Made by a program: the position numbers and the translations under genes. Below, piece after piece: positions 15,627 to 24,634 of a stretch of DNA of 32,066 bases (its first letter is position 1; every line of letters starts with the position of its first letter). The notes under the pieces are model-generated. The model was not told the DNA's origin and did not search any database. It saw nothing but the letters and a program-made list of their open reading frames with translations. Origin of the DNA: Candidatus Zhuqueibacterota bacterium (GTDB taxonomy: Bacteria; Zhuqueibacterota; Zhuqueibacteria; Residuimicrobiales; Residuimicrobiaceae); the NCBI GenBank assembly GCA_963169875.1, contig CAUJEL010000133.1, positions 1 through 32,066 on the forward strand, given 5' to 3'.

Positions 15627-18600
15627 CTATTTCAGCAGCAGCATCCGGCGGATCTGTTTGAAAGACCCGGCCTTGAAGGTGCAGAAATAGAGTCCCGACG
15701 GATTTTTCCCCGCCTCCCAGGTGACCTGATGCACGCCGGCTCCCAGCCTGCCATCCACAACCACCGCCACCTCCTGCCCCAGCACGTTGTGGATCGAAAC
15801 CGTGACATGCTCTGCGCACGGCAGCGCAAAAGAGAGAGTCGTGCCCGCGTTGAACGGATTGGGGTAATTGGGCAGCAGGGCGTATGCTTCCGGCGCGCCC
15901 GCGCTCTTGTCGCGCACGGAGGTGTAGAGATTGTTTTTAATTTGCAGGATGCCGCGGAACTTGTCGAGGACAAAGATATGCTCCTTGTGCACCGCCACAT
16001 CGATCAGATCGATGTCCGTTCTGTAAAACCGCGATGCCAGCAGCGGCGCCGCTGGATCGCTGAAATCGAGCAGATTCAATCCATACCAGCCGCCGGCCAC
16101 GTAGAGATAACGCCCATCCGCGCGCAAGGCAGTGCCGTAGATCATGTTGTTGTAAATGCCGGCTGCGACCGGAGCGGCGGGATTGCTGATATCGACAGCC
16201 CTGATTTTTTTGCTGCCATAGCGGCTGCCCAGATAGAGATACTCGCCGGACAGCGTCATATCGTCGATGGAGACATCGTCGCTGAAGCTGCCGGCCTCGC
16301 GCGGGTTGGCGGGATCAGAGATATCCAGGACGCGCAGCACCTTGCCATCGTTGACAAAGGCGTGGCCCCCCTTGAGCAGAATCCGGGCGCGATTGGCGGC
16401 ATTGCCGACCGGTAGCACCCCCAACAGCACGGCCTGAGGCTGGCTGATATCATAGACCCGGAGTGCACCGTTGGACCCGTTATAGTTGGAAGAACGAATG
16501 TAGGCGCGCGCACCGTCGATGGTGAAACCGCGGATCTGAAAATCGCCCAGGGACCAGGTGGCGAGGATATCCAGATCATCGGCGTGTAAATCAATTTTGT
16601 GCAGATGGCCGAAAGAGGTTTCCGCTATATAACCATCGCGCCCGGCGATCTGCAGCCCCGCCAGCGCTGTGCTGTTATGATCCTTGAAAAGACGGGCGCC
16701 GGCCATGACCAGCGTCCCGGGGGCGCGTCTGAACCGGTGCAAGGTCGCCTGATTGTCGATCAGATAGACATGGATTTCATCGGCCTCGATATCCTCATTG
16801 GCCGCGGTGCAGCGCACATCGCCCAGCAGCGTCGTGCTCGCCTGGTTGCTGACATCGGTGACATAGACCTCCTTGTTCAACGTCGGCCGGATAAAATAGG
16901 GCGGATAGTAAAGGGCGCCCAGATAATTGTCCACGCGCTGCATCTCGCTGAGTTTGCGCCACTGGCGCATATCCGAGACGTCGTAGGTGACGAAATAGCC
17001 GCCCGGGCAATAGGCCGTGTTGCCGGCGAAAACGGGTGCGGCAAAAAAGGGCTGATAAAAGGCGGAGATGCGAACGGGACGGGTGGGTTGCGCCAGATCA
17101 AAGATGATCACGCTGTCCTGGGTGGTATTGGCGATGCCGTAGTGGCCGTGAATGCTGAAAGAAAGCGCCTCCTGACCGGGGAGCATCACAGCGGATTTGT
17201 TCGCCGCCGTGGTATCGGCGATATCAAGGCAATAGAGTTCTCCCGCCACGGTTAAAGTATTTGGCTGGGCGATGCAGTAAACCGCATCTCCTCTGGCGCC
17301 AAAGACGCGCACCGGGGTCTCGGTTTCAATGAATGCGAGTCTCTGCGGTGTGCGCGGATCCGCCAGATGAAACAAGTCGAATCCATGCAGAGTGGCGCCG
17401 CTGGACCAGGTGAACAGCGAATCGCCCTGCTTCAGCAGATAGTTCTTGGTACCGGAGAGTCCGATCCTGCTCTCCTCGGCAGGATTGTGGATGTCGTCGA
17501 GATTGGTGGTGACCAGAAAAGGATTGCCAAAACCATCCTGGGTTGTATGATAAACATAGGGGGCGTCAAAAACGTATTCATCCAGGTAGACCTCGGCCGA
17601 GTCGGCCAGCCGGGGATGGAGGACATCCTCGACCTCATAGAGGCGCAGTTTGCCGTTGCCGAACGGCGGAAAGGCCATGAAGCCGTTGACCATGAAGGGC
17701 GCTTTCAGGACCTTGTCGGAGATCCATTTGCCGTATTGGGCCGGCTTGGCCGGATTGCTGACGTTGAAGGTGCTGAAGCCGAAATCGCTGACCGCGGCAT
17801 AGACCACACCGGGCCGCACCGCCACGCCGACGGCGCTCCGCGAATAGCAGTTGGAGAGTTTTTTCAGCGCCGCATCGCCGAGATCGTGGAGATCGATGCC
17901 CGAGGATGTAGTGTTGACCAGATAGGCGATGTTATCCTGAAAAGCGGCATCTACCACCGTGCCGTTCAGGGTGGTGATCTCTTTGGGGTGCTGGATATCG
18001 CTGAAATCCGTCACCCGCACGTCATTGGGGCCGCAGATAAAGACCGTGCGTCCGCAGGCAGCCACATGATAGACAGTATAGCCGCCGGCATGGTTGAGCA
18101 CTTTGGCGGGCGCCGCCGGATTGGTCACATCGACGACGCAGAGGCCGGCTGTGTTACAGGCGAGGAAGGCCCAGGGGCCGTCCAGCGCCACATCGTCCAC
18201 CCAATCCTCGGGTTTGTAATTCGTCACGGTTTTCGGCGCGGTGGGCTGACTGATGTCCACAATGCGCAGGCCGGAACCGCTGGTCGCGATATAGGCGTGA
18301 TTGTCCTTTATGGCAACTTTGGCGGCATAGACATCCCCGACCGCGGCGCTCAGACGCAGGTACGCGGGATTGGAGATGTCCAGGATCAGCAGTCCCGCCT
18401 CGGCGGCCGCGACGTAGGCGTAGTGGCCGGCGATGACGATATTGCGGACGTAACCGGATGTTGAGAATTGGTCAAGTGCGGCAAACGTGCGCGCATGGAA
18501 GGCTGAAACGAATCCGCCGTGGCCAAGAAAAATCACGCTGTCCGTGACGCTGATGGCGGTGGCCGGTCCGCCGGGCCATTGCGCCGTGAGTTCGAGATCG

Positions 18601-18677
18601 GCCGCCTGCAGGGAGAACATTGCGACGAAAACAGCCATTGTCAAGCATACAGTGTATACAAACCCCTTGTTATTCAT
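15627..18677 (-). CDS. Secreted LVIVD-repeat beta-propeller protein with C-terminal sorting domain
   Basis: The 1016-residue protein begins with a signal peptide (MNNKGFVYTVCLTMAVFVAM, ending near LQA). It contains many LVIVD repeats with the pattern AYVAxxxxGLxIxDISNPAxP, such as GLLILDISNPAYL, GLRIVDISQPTAP and GLCVVDVTNPAAP. About residues 930-1016 form a sorting-type domain: LLPNYPNPFNAGTTLSFALP, VSIHNVLGQEVAVVVDG and NPSGLYFCTFKAGSFKQIRRMLLLK. LVIVD proteins are surface or secreted propellers of unknown ligand; the C-terminal domain suggests type IX-like export and surface attachment. ATG 18677 is preferred because AGGGG stands six bases upstream and the signal peptide begins there. The neighbouring Kelch gene lies downstream on the same strand after about 200 bases. 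Confidence 0.9.
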   Translation of the reverse strand: MNNKGFVYTVCLTMAVFVAMFSLQAADLELTAQWPGGPATAISVTDSVIFLGHGGFVSAFHARTFAALDQFSTSGYVRNIVIAGHYAYVAAAEAGLLILDISNPAYLRLSAAVGDVYAAKVAIKDNHAYIATSGSGLRIVDISQPTAPKTVTNYKPEDWVDDVALDGPWAFLACNTAGLCVVDVTNPAAPAKVLNHAGGYTVYHVAACGRTVFICGPNDVRVTDFSDIQHPKEITTLNGTVVDAAFQDNIAYLVNTTSSGIDLHDLGDAALKKLSNCYSRSAVGVAVRPGVVYAAVSDFGFSTFNVSNPAKPAQYGKWISDKVLKAPFMVNGFMAFPPFGNGKLRLYEVEDVLHPRLADSAEVYLDEYVFDAPYVYHTTQDGFGNPFLVTTNLDDIHNPAEESRIGLSGTKNYLLKQGDSLFTWSSGATLHGFDLFHLADPRTPQRLAFIETETPVRVFGARGDAVYCIAQPNTLTVAGELYCLDIADTTAANKSAVMLPGQEALSFSIHGHYGIANTTQDSVIIFDLAQPTRPVRISAFYQPFFAAPVFAGNTAYCPGGYFVTYDVSDMRQWRKLSEMQRVDNYLGALYYPPYFIRPTLNKEVYVTDVSNQASTTLLGDVRCTAANEDIEADEIHVYLIDNQATLHRFRRAPGTLVMAGARLFKDHNSTALAGLQIAGRDGYIAETSFGHLHKIDLHADDLDILATWSLGDFQIRGFTIDGARAYIRSSNYNGSNGALRVYDISQPQAVLLGVLPVGNAANRARILLKGGHAFVNDGKVLRVLDISDPANPREAGSFSDDVSIDDMTLSGEYLYLGSRYGSKKIRAVDISNPAAPVAAGIYNNMIYGTALRADGRYLYVAGGWYGLNLLDFSDPAAPLLASRFYRTDIDLIDVAVHKEHIFVLDKFRGILQIKNNLYTSVRDKSAGAPEAYALLPNYPNPFNAGTTLSFALPCAEHVTVSIHNVLGQEVAVVVDGRLGAGVHQVTWEAGKNPSGLYFCTFKAGSFKQIRRMLLLK

Positions 18678-19107
18678 GATCGCCCCTTTCCTGGATTCGG
18701 GATGTTCCTCACTGGCGCGGAGGAAGCATCGGCACAAGAATGAGAACTGCTTCTGGAGATGTCCGTGCAGTTGATTTTTTTATCAAATAATTTACAAATT
18801 ATTGAAAAAAAGAAAAAGAAAATCAATTTGAATGAGAGATTTAGGCGAAGGCTATCTTGCGGGGCACAGAGCGACGCAGGCTGATTCGAATTCACCCATG
18901 ATCAGGGGGCCATGGCATTGGTGGGCGCGTCCCCAGGGACTGCGCATGGGTGGCGATAAAAAAAGCGATCGTTGAGAGGGGGGGTGAAACGAATAAATCC
19001 TTGAAGGAAAAACGACAGGGTGCGCGCGGTAGAGGTCTCTGACGCGATTTTTTGCATAGACCGGAGCAGGGGGGCGTGATCGATAACATCAGCGTGGGTA
19101 TGGCATA
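18678..19107. other. Intergenic region, promoter side of the LVIVD gene
   Basis: No gene is recognised. An AT-rich tract contains the dyad AATAATTT-AC-AAATTATT (18786-18803), about 110 bases before the LVIVD start, which may be part of its promoter or an operator. The frames open across 18900-19276 show no family I recognise and no convincing ribosome site. Confidence 0.45.
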
Positions 19108-19138
19108 AAAGAAGCCAGACGATAAGCCTGGCTTCTTT
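19108..19138. terminator. Candidate bidirectional terminator
   Basis: AAAGAAGCCAG (19108-19118) and CTGGCTTCTTT (19128-19138) make an 11-base-pair stem with a 9-base loop. It lies about 147 bases after the S74 protein gene (minus strand). The T-rich side is short on both strands. Confidence 0.6.
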
Positions 19139-19190
19139 CGATTCCTGATCCCGGCGCTGCAGGATGCCGGGATCTGTGTCCGGTGAAGTA

Positions 19191-19302
19191 GCAGCAGAAA
19201 ACGCGTGAATGGCTCGGGTTGATTTGTGCAAAACTTGCACCACAGTCGCCGCTGCCCTTCGTCCGGCAGGAAACACGTGAAAGGCTATGGGTTGATTTGT
19301 GC
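19191..19302. repeat. Imperfect duplication of the S74 gene 3' tail
   Basis: The last bases of the S74 gene and its flank (19266-19302, containing GGGTTGATTTGTGC) recur at 19191-19229 with about four fifths identity (GTGAATGGCTCGGG versus GTGAAAGGCTATGGG, then both GTTGATTTGTGC). The offset is 72-73 bases. Confidence 0.7.
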
Positions 19303-20634
19303 GCGCAGAGCGCGGATTTCCTGGTTCATCTCCTTGATGGCTTCTATCAATACAGGGACAATTTTGGCATAATCGACGGCGAGATATCCATCCTCGTCTT
19401 CCTGCACTGCCTCGGGCAGGATGGACTGCACCTCCTGCGCGATCAAGCCGAGTTGTTCCCCTTGTGGAAAAAGTTGTTGCGGAAATTCATCCCGGCGCCA
19501 GTCATAGGTTACGCCGCGCAGGGACTCCACTTTGGCGAGTGCTTGTTTCATGGGGCGGATGTTGGTTTTGAAACGGATATCCGAAGTTTGGCTGACGCTG
19601 GTACAGCGGATGATGCCATTGACATCCAGGGCGTAGGTGTCGCTCGGCACCTTCAAGACGCCAATGCCGGTGGATTTAATCCACAAGACATGAGTCAAAG
19701 ACGTAGTATTACCTGCCAATCCGGGATTGGCAATACTCAGGTTTAGGGCGCCTTCCGTGGGAACCGGATCTACACAGCCGCCCATACCTCCCATCTGGAT
19801 CACAGCTCCGGCCCCATCGGCCCTGTATCTCCAGGTGTTGGCGGAAACATAATCCAGATTATGACTCCACTGTGAATAGCGTCCGGGCCAGGAAGCAAAA
19901 TGGCTTTCGCCAAATACGATACTGCCATATTTGCCGGTCACAGGGCCACAGGTGAGGGGCATGGTGACCTCCAAAATGCCCTGCGGAGCGGTCGTGCCGA
20001 TGCCAACAAAACCGGTCGGCGTAACTGTGACCAGGGTAGTCGGTGTAAAAGCGGCATCCTGCGTGGCCCCTTCGCCGGGACTTTTGATAATGGAGGTATA
20101 ATTGCCCCATGGATAATGGGTCGCCAAACCGACGGCGCCCATGCTTTCGTGGGTCTCGGCGAATTTGAACACGTTTGGATCTTCGAGATAGGCATTTCCG
20201 GCATAGAGAGAATAGCCATGTGAACAGGCGGACATTTGCGCGTAATTATGTGTGCGGATAGCTCCACCCCAGACATGCAATTTACTGCGGGGCGCCACCA
20301 TGCCGATGCCAACCTTGCCGCCGGCCGGATTGATGGCCAGGTCAGCGCCGCTGAAACTGGCATTAACGCTTTGCACGGCCGGAATGCCGTATTCGGTACT
20401 CCGGGTTATGTAGACGCCGCCGGTGGTACCGCTCTGATACCCGGTGAGCAAATGCTTGGTCGCATAGACATCTCCGGTAACACTCAGCTTGTAGACGGGA
20501 TTTGTGACGCCGATCCCTACATTGCCCGACGGGGTGACCGTCATGAGCACCGTTTGATTGCTGTTCTTCACCTGCATCTGGCTGAAGGCCGTGGATAGCA
20601 GGCACAGCAGAATGGGAATGATTGAGCGTTTCAT
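19285..20634 (-). CDS. Exported tail-fibre-like protein with peptidase S74 chaperone domain
   Basis: The 449-residue product has a signal peptide (MKRSIIPILLCLLSTAFSQ). It then has several GNVGIGVTNP/KLxVxGDVYA-type repeats, typical of trimeric fibre shafts in FCB proteins. The C-terminal S74 intramolecular chaperone domain starts with SDIRFKTNIRPM; S351 and K356 fit the Ser-Lys dyad used for self-cleavage. It continues with LGLIAQEVQSILPEAV and DYAKIVPVLIEAIKEM, and a short coiled coil lies at the very end. Such proteins are usually surface adhesins, or phage-derived fibres reused by cells; no other phage gene is nearby. ATG 20634 is chosen for AGGAGT seven bases upstream and the signal peptide. 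The stop is TAG. Confidence 0.88.
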   Translation of the reverse strand: MKRSIIPILLCLLSTAFSQMQVKNSNQTVLMTVTPSGNVGIGVTNPVYKLSVTGDVYATKHLLTGYQSGTTGGVYITRSTEYGIPAVQSVNASFSGADLAINPAGGKVGIGMVAPRSKLHVWGGAIRTHNYAQMSACSHGYSLYAGNAYLEDPNVFKFAETHESMGAVGLATHYPWGNYTSIIKSPGEGATQDAAFTPTTLVTVTPTGFVGIGTTAPQGILEVTMPLTCGPVTGKYGSIVFGESHFASWPGRYSQWSHNLDYVSANTWRYRADGAGAVIQMGGMGGCVDPVPTEGALNLSIANPGLAGNTTSLTHVLWIKSTGIGVLKVPSDTYALDVNGIIRCTSVSQTSDIRFKTNIRPMKQALAKVESLRGVTYDWRRDEFPQQLFPQGEQLGLIAQEVQSILPEAVQEDEDGYLAVDYAKIVPVLIEAIKEMNQEIRALRAQINP

Positions 20635-21123
20635 AGGATTACTCCTGATAAAGGATATGCCATTTAGGGTGTCACAAAAATGGGTCATCTGTCATAGGAT
20701 TGGATCACCCGCTGAAGGCGCCTAACATTTTCATCTTTATTAATATTTAATTTATGCATATTAATGACGATGATTTACAGCGTGATTTTATAGCTTATGA
20801 TTATTTGCAAATTCAATGCCAAGGTTGATGTGGGCAGGGGGGCCGACGACAGATATGTCCGACACGCGGGAACGACAGGGAACGGCAGTGCCAGGCACGC
20901 ACCTGGCACTAATGCAAGTCTAAAAGGTAAATTTATCAGCGAAAAATAAAAACCAACTGCAATTGATCCTGCAGATGTAGCAGCACCAGACAATAAGTCG
21001 TGCCTTTGATCAGTCAGGGATATTTTATCCTGGCCGGAATAGTAGAATCGGGCCTCTGCCTGATGTCTCCATCCAATGCCTTGATTGGGATATAAAGTGA
21101 AATTTATTGAATTGTTGACTTCC
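20635..21123. repeat. Intergenic region with a REP-like hairpin
   Basis: No gene is recognised. AGTGCCAGG (20887-20895) and CCTGGCACT (20902-20910) form a hairpin with loop CACGCA and match the palindrome family at 13851-13950. The promoter of the S74 gene should be near 20640-20720, but no clear box is assigned. Confidence 0.7.
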
Positions 21124-23151
21124 TCACCAGCCCAGCGCCCAAACCAGGTACCACAATCCCAACAGTGACAAGACGCTGATCAACACCGCCGGCCAGACGA
21201 CCCGGTCGCCGCTTCTGGATGCCTGAAAGGTGCGGCGCCAGACGATGAAACCGAGTACAAAGGTGTTCAACGCCAGCGGCAGCAGCAGAAAAACCGAGGG
21301 CTCGTGCCAGGCGCTGGCCTGCCCCAGGGCGGACAGGCTCGCGTGCCAGCGCTCGCTCCAGCCGCCCGCGGTCAACGCCTTGTTGGCCAGGATGATGATG
21401 TCAAATCCCCGCGTCAAAAAGAGCAGCATATTTCCCACCAGGGCCAGGCCAGCGCCGATCCGCGCCGCATGCGCAAAGCGCTTTCCGGACAGGACGGTCT
21501 CCTCCCCTTCCAGGCGGCTGTGCAAGACGCCATACCCCGAATAGATGACAAATCCGATGTTCAGCCAGCCGGCAAAGCGCAGCCACGACGTGGGCGGCAG
21601 GTAATAGATCAAATAGAGACAGGAGAGGATGCCCATGACCGGAAAAATATGATTGCGGCTGATGACGAACACGATGGCCGCGATCAACAACACGGCCAGC
21701 CGCGTCGTGGCCTGAATCGGCAGAAAGAACGAGGCAGCCGCCAGCACGATATACAATCCAATGGCCCAGGGCCAGCCGCCGGGCACGCGGAACCCGCGCG
21801 GCCGATCCGGCTCGCGCTTGCGCAGGATGATGATGCCCGCGCTCACCAGTATGAACGCGAACAGGGTGCCAATGTTGGTCAAATCCACCATCTCGTCGAT
21901 GCTGGCCACGGCGGCAAAAGAGGCCACAAACACGCCGGTGATGAGGGTCGAGATGTGCGGCGTGCGGAAGCGCGGATGCACGCGGCGGAAAACCGGCGGC
22001 AGCAGGCCGTCGCGCGACATGGAGAAAAAGATGCGCGGCTGGCCGAGCTGAAATATGAACAGCACCGCCGTATGGGCGATGACGGAACCGAATGCGACAA
22101 TACCCACGGCCCAGCCAAGCGTGGGACTGGCGTGCTCCAGCGCCATGGTCAGGGGTTCGGCCTGTTCGGTGGCCAGCGTCGCCCTTAGGTCCGGATAAGA
22201 GATCAATCCGGTGAACACCGCGGAAACTATCACATAAAAAACCGTACAGATGATCAGAGAGGCGATGATGCCGATGGGGAGATCGCGGCGCGGATTGCGC
22301 GTCTCCTCCGCCGCGGTTGAAACCGCGTCAAAACCGATGTAGGCGAAAAAGACGATGGCCGCTCCGGCGCTGATGCCCGCCCAGCCATTGGGCGCAAAGG
22401 GCGTCCAGTTCTCCGGCTTGATCCACATGGTGCCGACCACGATGAAAAACGTCAGCACTACAATTTTGATGCCGACCATGACCGCGTTGAAGCGCGCGCT
22501 CTCGCGGATGCCCCAAATGAGAATGAATGAGATGAAAGCCACGATGCAGACGGCGAGCAGATTAAAGATGATGGGCATGCCGAGGATGTGCGGCGCATCG
22601 CGGAATACCGTTTGCACGCCCTCCGCATCGACGATACGGGCGGCGGTGCGGTAATCCATGGAGAGCCAATCGGGGATGATGATGTTGAACCCCCGCATGA
22701 AGGTCTTGAAGTAATTGGCCCAGGAGATGGCCACGGCGATGTTGCCGACGGCATACTCGATGATCAAATCCCAGCCGATGATCCACGCCACCAGTTCGCC
22801 CAGTGTGGCGTAGGAATAGGTGTAGGCGGAGCCTGAGATGGGCACCAGGGAGGCGAACTCGGCATAGCAGAGGGCGGTGAAGCCGCAGACCACAGCGGTG
22901 ATGACGAAAGAGAGCATCAGCGCCGGACCCGCACCGGGACGAAACGCATCGCCCGCGGCGGCCGTGCCGATGGTGGCAAAAATGCCCGCGCCGATGATGG
23001 CGCCGATGCCGAACAGGGTGAGTTGCACCGGACCGAGGACGCGGTTGAGGCGGTATTCCCCTTTTTCGGAATCCTGGAGAATGCGGTCGAGGGATTTGAT
23101 GCGAAACAGTGATGATTTTTTCTTTTTGTTCAGGCCGTTTTCTGGTGGCAT
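21124..23151 (-). CDS. APC-superfamily amino acid permease (cationic amino acid transporter type)
   Basis: The 675-residue protein opens with the hallmark LGPVQLTLFGIGAIIGAGIF of the amino acid-polyamine-organocation superfamily. The helix-1 break GIGAIIGAG binds the substrate backbone. FAYIGFDAVSTAAEETRNPRRDLP is the helix 6-7 signature of the cationic amino acid transporter (CAT/YfnA) group. The first about 470 residues form the usual 12-helix core; roughly 190 more residues add several hydrophobic helices, as in CAT proteins with 14 helices. ATG 23151 has GGAG eight bases upstream; the frame stays open into the tandem repeat upstream. Substrate specificity is not certain. It stands alone, and its leader carries three tandem hairpins. 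Confidence 0.9.
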   Translation of the reverse strand: MPPENGLNKKKKSSLFRIKSLDRILQDSEKGEYRLNRVLGPVQLTLFGIGAIIGAGIFATIGTAAAGDAFRPGAGPALMLSFVITAVVCGFTALCYAEFASLVPISGSAYTYSYATLGELVAWIIGWDLIIEYAVGNIAVAISWANYFKTFMRGFNIIIPDWLSMDYRTAARIVDAEGVQTVFRDAPHILGMPIIFNLLAVCIVAFISFILIWGIRESARFNAVMVGIKIVVLTFFIVVGTMWIKPENWTPFAPNGWAGISAGAAIVFFAYIGFDAVSTAAEETRNPRRDLPIGIIASLIICTVFYVIVSAVFTGLISYPDLRATLATEQAEPLTMALEHASPTLGWAVGIVAFGSVIAHTAVLFIFQLGQPRIFFSMSRDGLLPPVFRRVHPRFRTPHISTLITGVFVASFAAVASIDEMVDLTNIGTLFAFILVSAGIIILRKREPDRPRGFRVPGGWPWAIGLYIVLAAASFFLPIQATTRLAVLLIAAIVFVISRNHIFPVMGILSCLYLIYYLPPTSWLRFAGWLNIGFVIYSGYGVLHSRLEGEETVLSGKRFAHAARIGAGLALVGNMLLFLTRGFDIIILANKALTAGGWSERWHASLSALGQASAWHEPSVFLLLPLALNTFVLGFIVWRRTFQASRSGDRVVWPAVLISVLSLLGLWYLVWALGW

Positions 23152-23190
23152 TCCGTCCACTCCCAGATGAAGATTGATGTCCTGTGAGAA

Positions 23191-23292
23191 GGTGGGCTGG
23201 CGCCCACCCAATAAATAAATTTCTATTCAAATGGTGGGCTGGCGCCCACCCGATAAATAAATCTCTCTTCAATTGGTGGCCTGGCGCCCACC
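23191..23292. repeat. Three 42-bp tandem repeats with GGTGGGC/GCCCACC hairpins
   Basis: The core GGTGGGCTGGCGCCCACC occurs at 23191-23208 and 23233-23250, with a one-base variant at 23275-23292. Each can fold into a 6-7 base-pair hairpin with loop TGGC, separated by AT-rich AATAAATAAAT spacers. The period is exactly 42. They lie 40-141 bases upstream of the permease start. Confidence 0.9.
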
Positions 23293-23436
23293 CTGCGATT
23301 TCCTGTGAATGGAAAAATCAACAAAATCCTGGTACATGTGTCCATTATATTTATTTTTAGGGGAAAAAGCAAATAATTTTAGTTTACCGCGCTGTCACAT
23401 TTCGCCGCTTAGCGGTTTTTGTGCCTTTTTGGATAG

Positions 23437-23549
23437 CCTCGAAAGAAAGAATCTCTCTTGATGAGGAGATCTCTCGTCGTTTTTCTCCTCGGAATGACGT
23501 GGTTCTCTTTGGCTGGCGATCCCTCATCGCTGCATGCCTCGGAATGACG
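23437..23549. repeat. Dispersed-type repeat with CCTCGGAATGACG units
   Basis: Two related 32-base units end in CCTCGGAATGACG (23468-23499 and 23518-23549), exactly 50 bases apart. They resemble non-coding dispersed repeats whose reverse translation reads HSEACSDEG, often misannotated as protein. The rest of 23293-23595 holds no gene that I can see. Confidence 0.65.
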
Positions 23550-23595
23550 GTTGCTTGTTATCAATATCTGGCTTGGGAAAAAGAAGATAAAACTA

Positions 23596-24492
23596 TCACA
23601 CCACATGCTCGGGCGCCAGCGGACAGCGCTGCGAGCCATTGCCCATTTCAATCTGAATTGTCGCATGGCCGATATGAAAACGGTTATTCAGTTCAGCATG
23701 GAGAAGCCGCAGCCAATCGTCATTGTGCGGAGCAGTGGACATGACCACATGCGCGGTGAGCGCGGTCTCGGTGGTGCTCATGGCCCAGATATGCAGATCA
23801 TGCACTTCGATGACGTTGGATTGTGAAGCCAGGTAAGCGCGCACCTCTACTGGATCAATCTCAGCAGGAACCGCATCCAGGGTCAGGTTCAGGGATTCGA
23901 GCAGCAGACGCCAGGCGCCGATGGCGATGACCAGGGCGATGATCAAACTGACGGCCGGATCGAGCCAGAACCAGCCGGTGAGCATGATCAGCAGTGCTGC
24001 AAAAACGACCCCGAGTGAAACACCGGCATCCGCTGCCATGTGCAGGAAGGCGCCGCGCATGTTGAGATCGCGCTGGCCGCTGCGATGAAACAGCCAGGCG
24101 GTAATGCCATTGATGAGGATGCCGGCCGCAGCCACGGGGATCACGATGCCTCCGGCAATTGCAGCCGGATGCATCAAACGATCGATGGCTTCCTTGGCGA
24201 TGATGCCCACCGCGACCAGCAGCAGGCTGGCATTGAGGAGAGCGGCCAAAATAGAAGTTCGACGCAAACCATAGGTGCGCCGCTCGGTCGGCCGCCGTGT
24301 GCTTAAATAACTGCCGCCCCAGGCTAAAAGCAGTCCGAGCACATCGCTGAAATTATGACCGGCGTCGGCAATCAACGCCAAAGAGTCCGCTAAAATGCCG
24401 AAAACGACTTCAATAATGATGAAAAGGCCATTGAGAAGCAGAGCCACGATGAAGATATGTCTGGTGGCATGAGGATGGTGATGTTTTTCCAT
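23596..24492 (-). CDS. Cation diffusion facilitator (zinc/cobalt/cadmium exporter, CzcD/ZitB-like)
   Basis: The 298-residue protein begins with a His-rich N-terminus (MEKHHHPHATRH) and has six membrane helices. The family's transport-site motifs are present: DSLALIADAGHNFSD in helix 2 (D43, H46, D50) and HMAADAGVS in helix 5. The HNxxD pattern points to zinc-type CDF proteins. The C-terminal cytoplasmic domain has VIEVHDLHIWAMSTTETALTAHVV, which binds metal and dimerises in relatives. The protein would export Zn2+ (perhaps Co2+ or Cd2+) by proton exchange. ATG 24492 is chosen because the His-rich tail starts there; an upstream TTG at 24516 in the same frame is less likely. It stands alone between repeats. 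Confidence 0.92.
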   Translation of the reverse strand: MEKHHHPHATRHIFIVALLLNGLFIIIEVVFGILADSLALIADAGHNFSDVLGLLLAWGGSYLSTRRPTERRTYGLRRTSILAALLNASLLLVAVGIIAKEAIDRLMHPAAIAGGIVIPVAAAGILINGITAWLFHRSGQRDLNMRGAFLHMAADAGVSLGVVFAALLIMLTGWFWLDPAVSLIIALVIAIGAWRLLLESLNLTLDAVPAEIDPVEVRAYLASQSNVIEVHDLHIWAMSTTETALTAHVVMSTAPHNDDWLRLLHAELNNRFHIGHATIQIEMGNGSQRCPLAPEHVV

Positions 24493-24588
24493 GAAAACAA
24501 TCCCATTTAATGGCAAGGAGATAATCCATGTTGCAGAATATAGGCAAATAAATGAATCAAGTCAAGAAGGGAACGCGATGGGGGCGCT

Positions 24589-24625
24589 GCCCGCCGGTGA
24601 CCTCGGCGGTCCCGGCGGTTTATGA
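24589..24625. repeat. Copy of the CCTCGGCGGTCCCGGCGGTT repeat arm
   Basis: ACCTCGGCGGTCCCGGCGGT here resembles GCCTCGGCGCTCCCGGCGGT near 2874, and the reverse of the arm at 2546-2567, so this repeat family is dispersed over at least two intergenic regions of the window. Confidence 0.6.
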
Positions 24626-24634
24626 ATAAACAGG

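Noticed and set aside
18902-19276. 124-codon minus-strand frame between the LVIVD and S74 genes
   Set aside because: It has no recognisable family, overlaps the terminator and tail repeat, and has no good ribosome site.
19191-19302. Integron attC site
   Set aside because: The conserved RYYYAAC/GTTRRRY core sites were not found in the expected arrangement and no integrase is present.
22562-23272. 236-codon frame with repeated GWAPAH
   Set aside because: It reads the 42-bp tandem repeat and then the wrong frame of the permease gene.
23191-23292. CRISPR array
   Set aside because: Only three units, spacers are near-identical AT-rich sequence, and no cas gene is present.
23409-23666. 85-codon frame containing HSEACSDEGSPAKEN
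   Set aside because: This is the well-known false peptide of dispersed CCTCGGAATGACG-type repeats and overlaps the CDF gene end.
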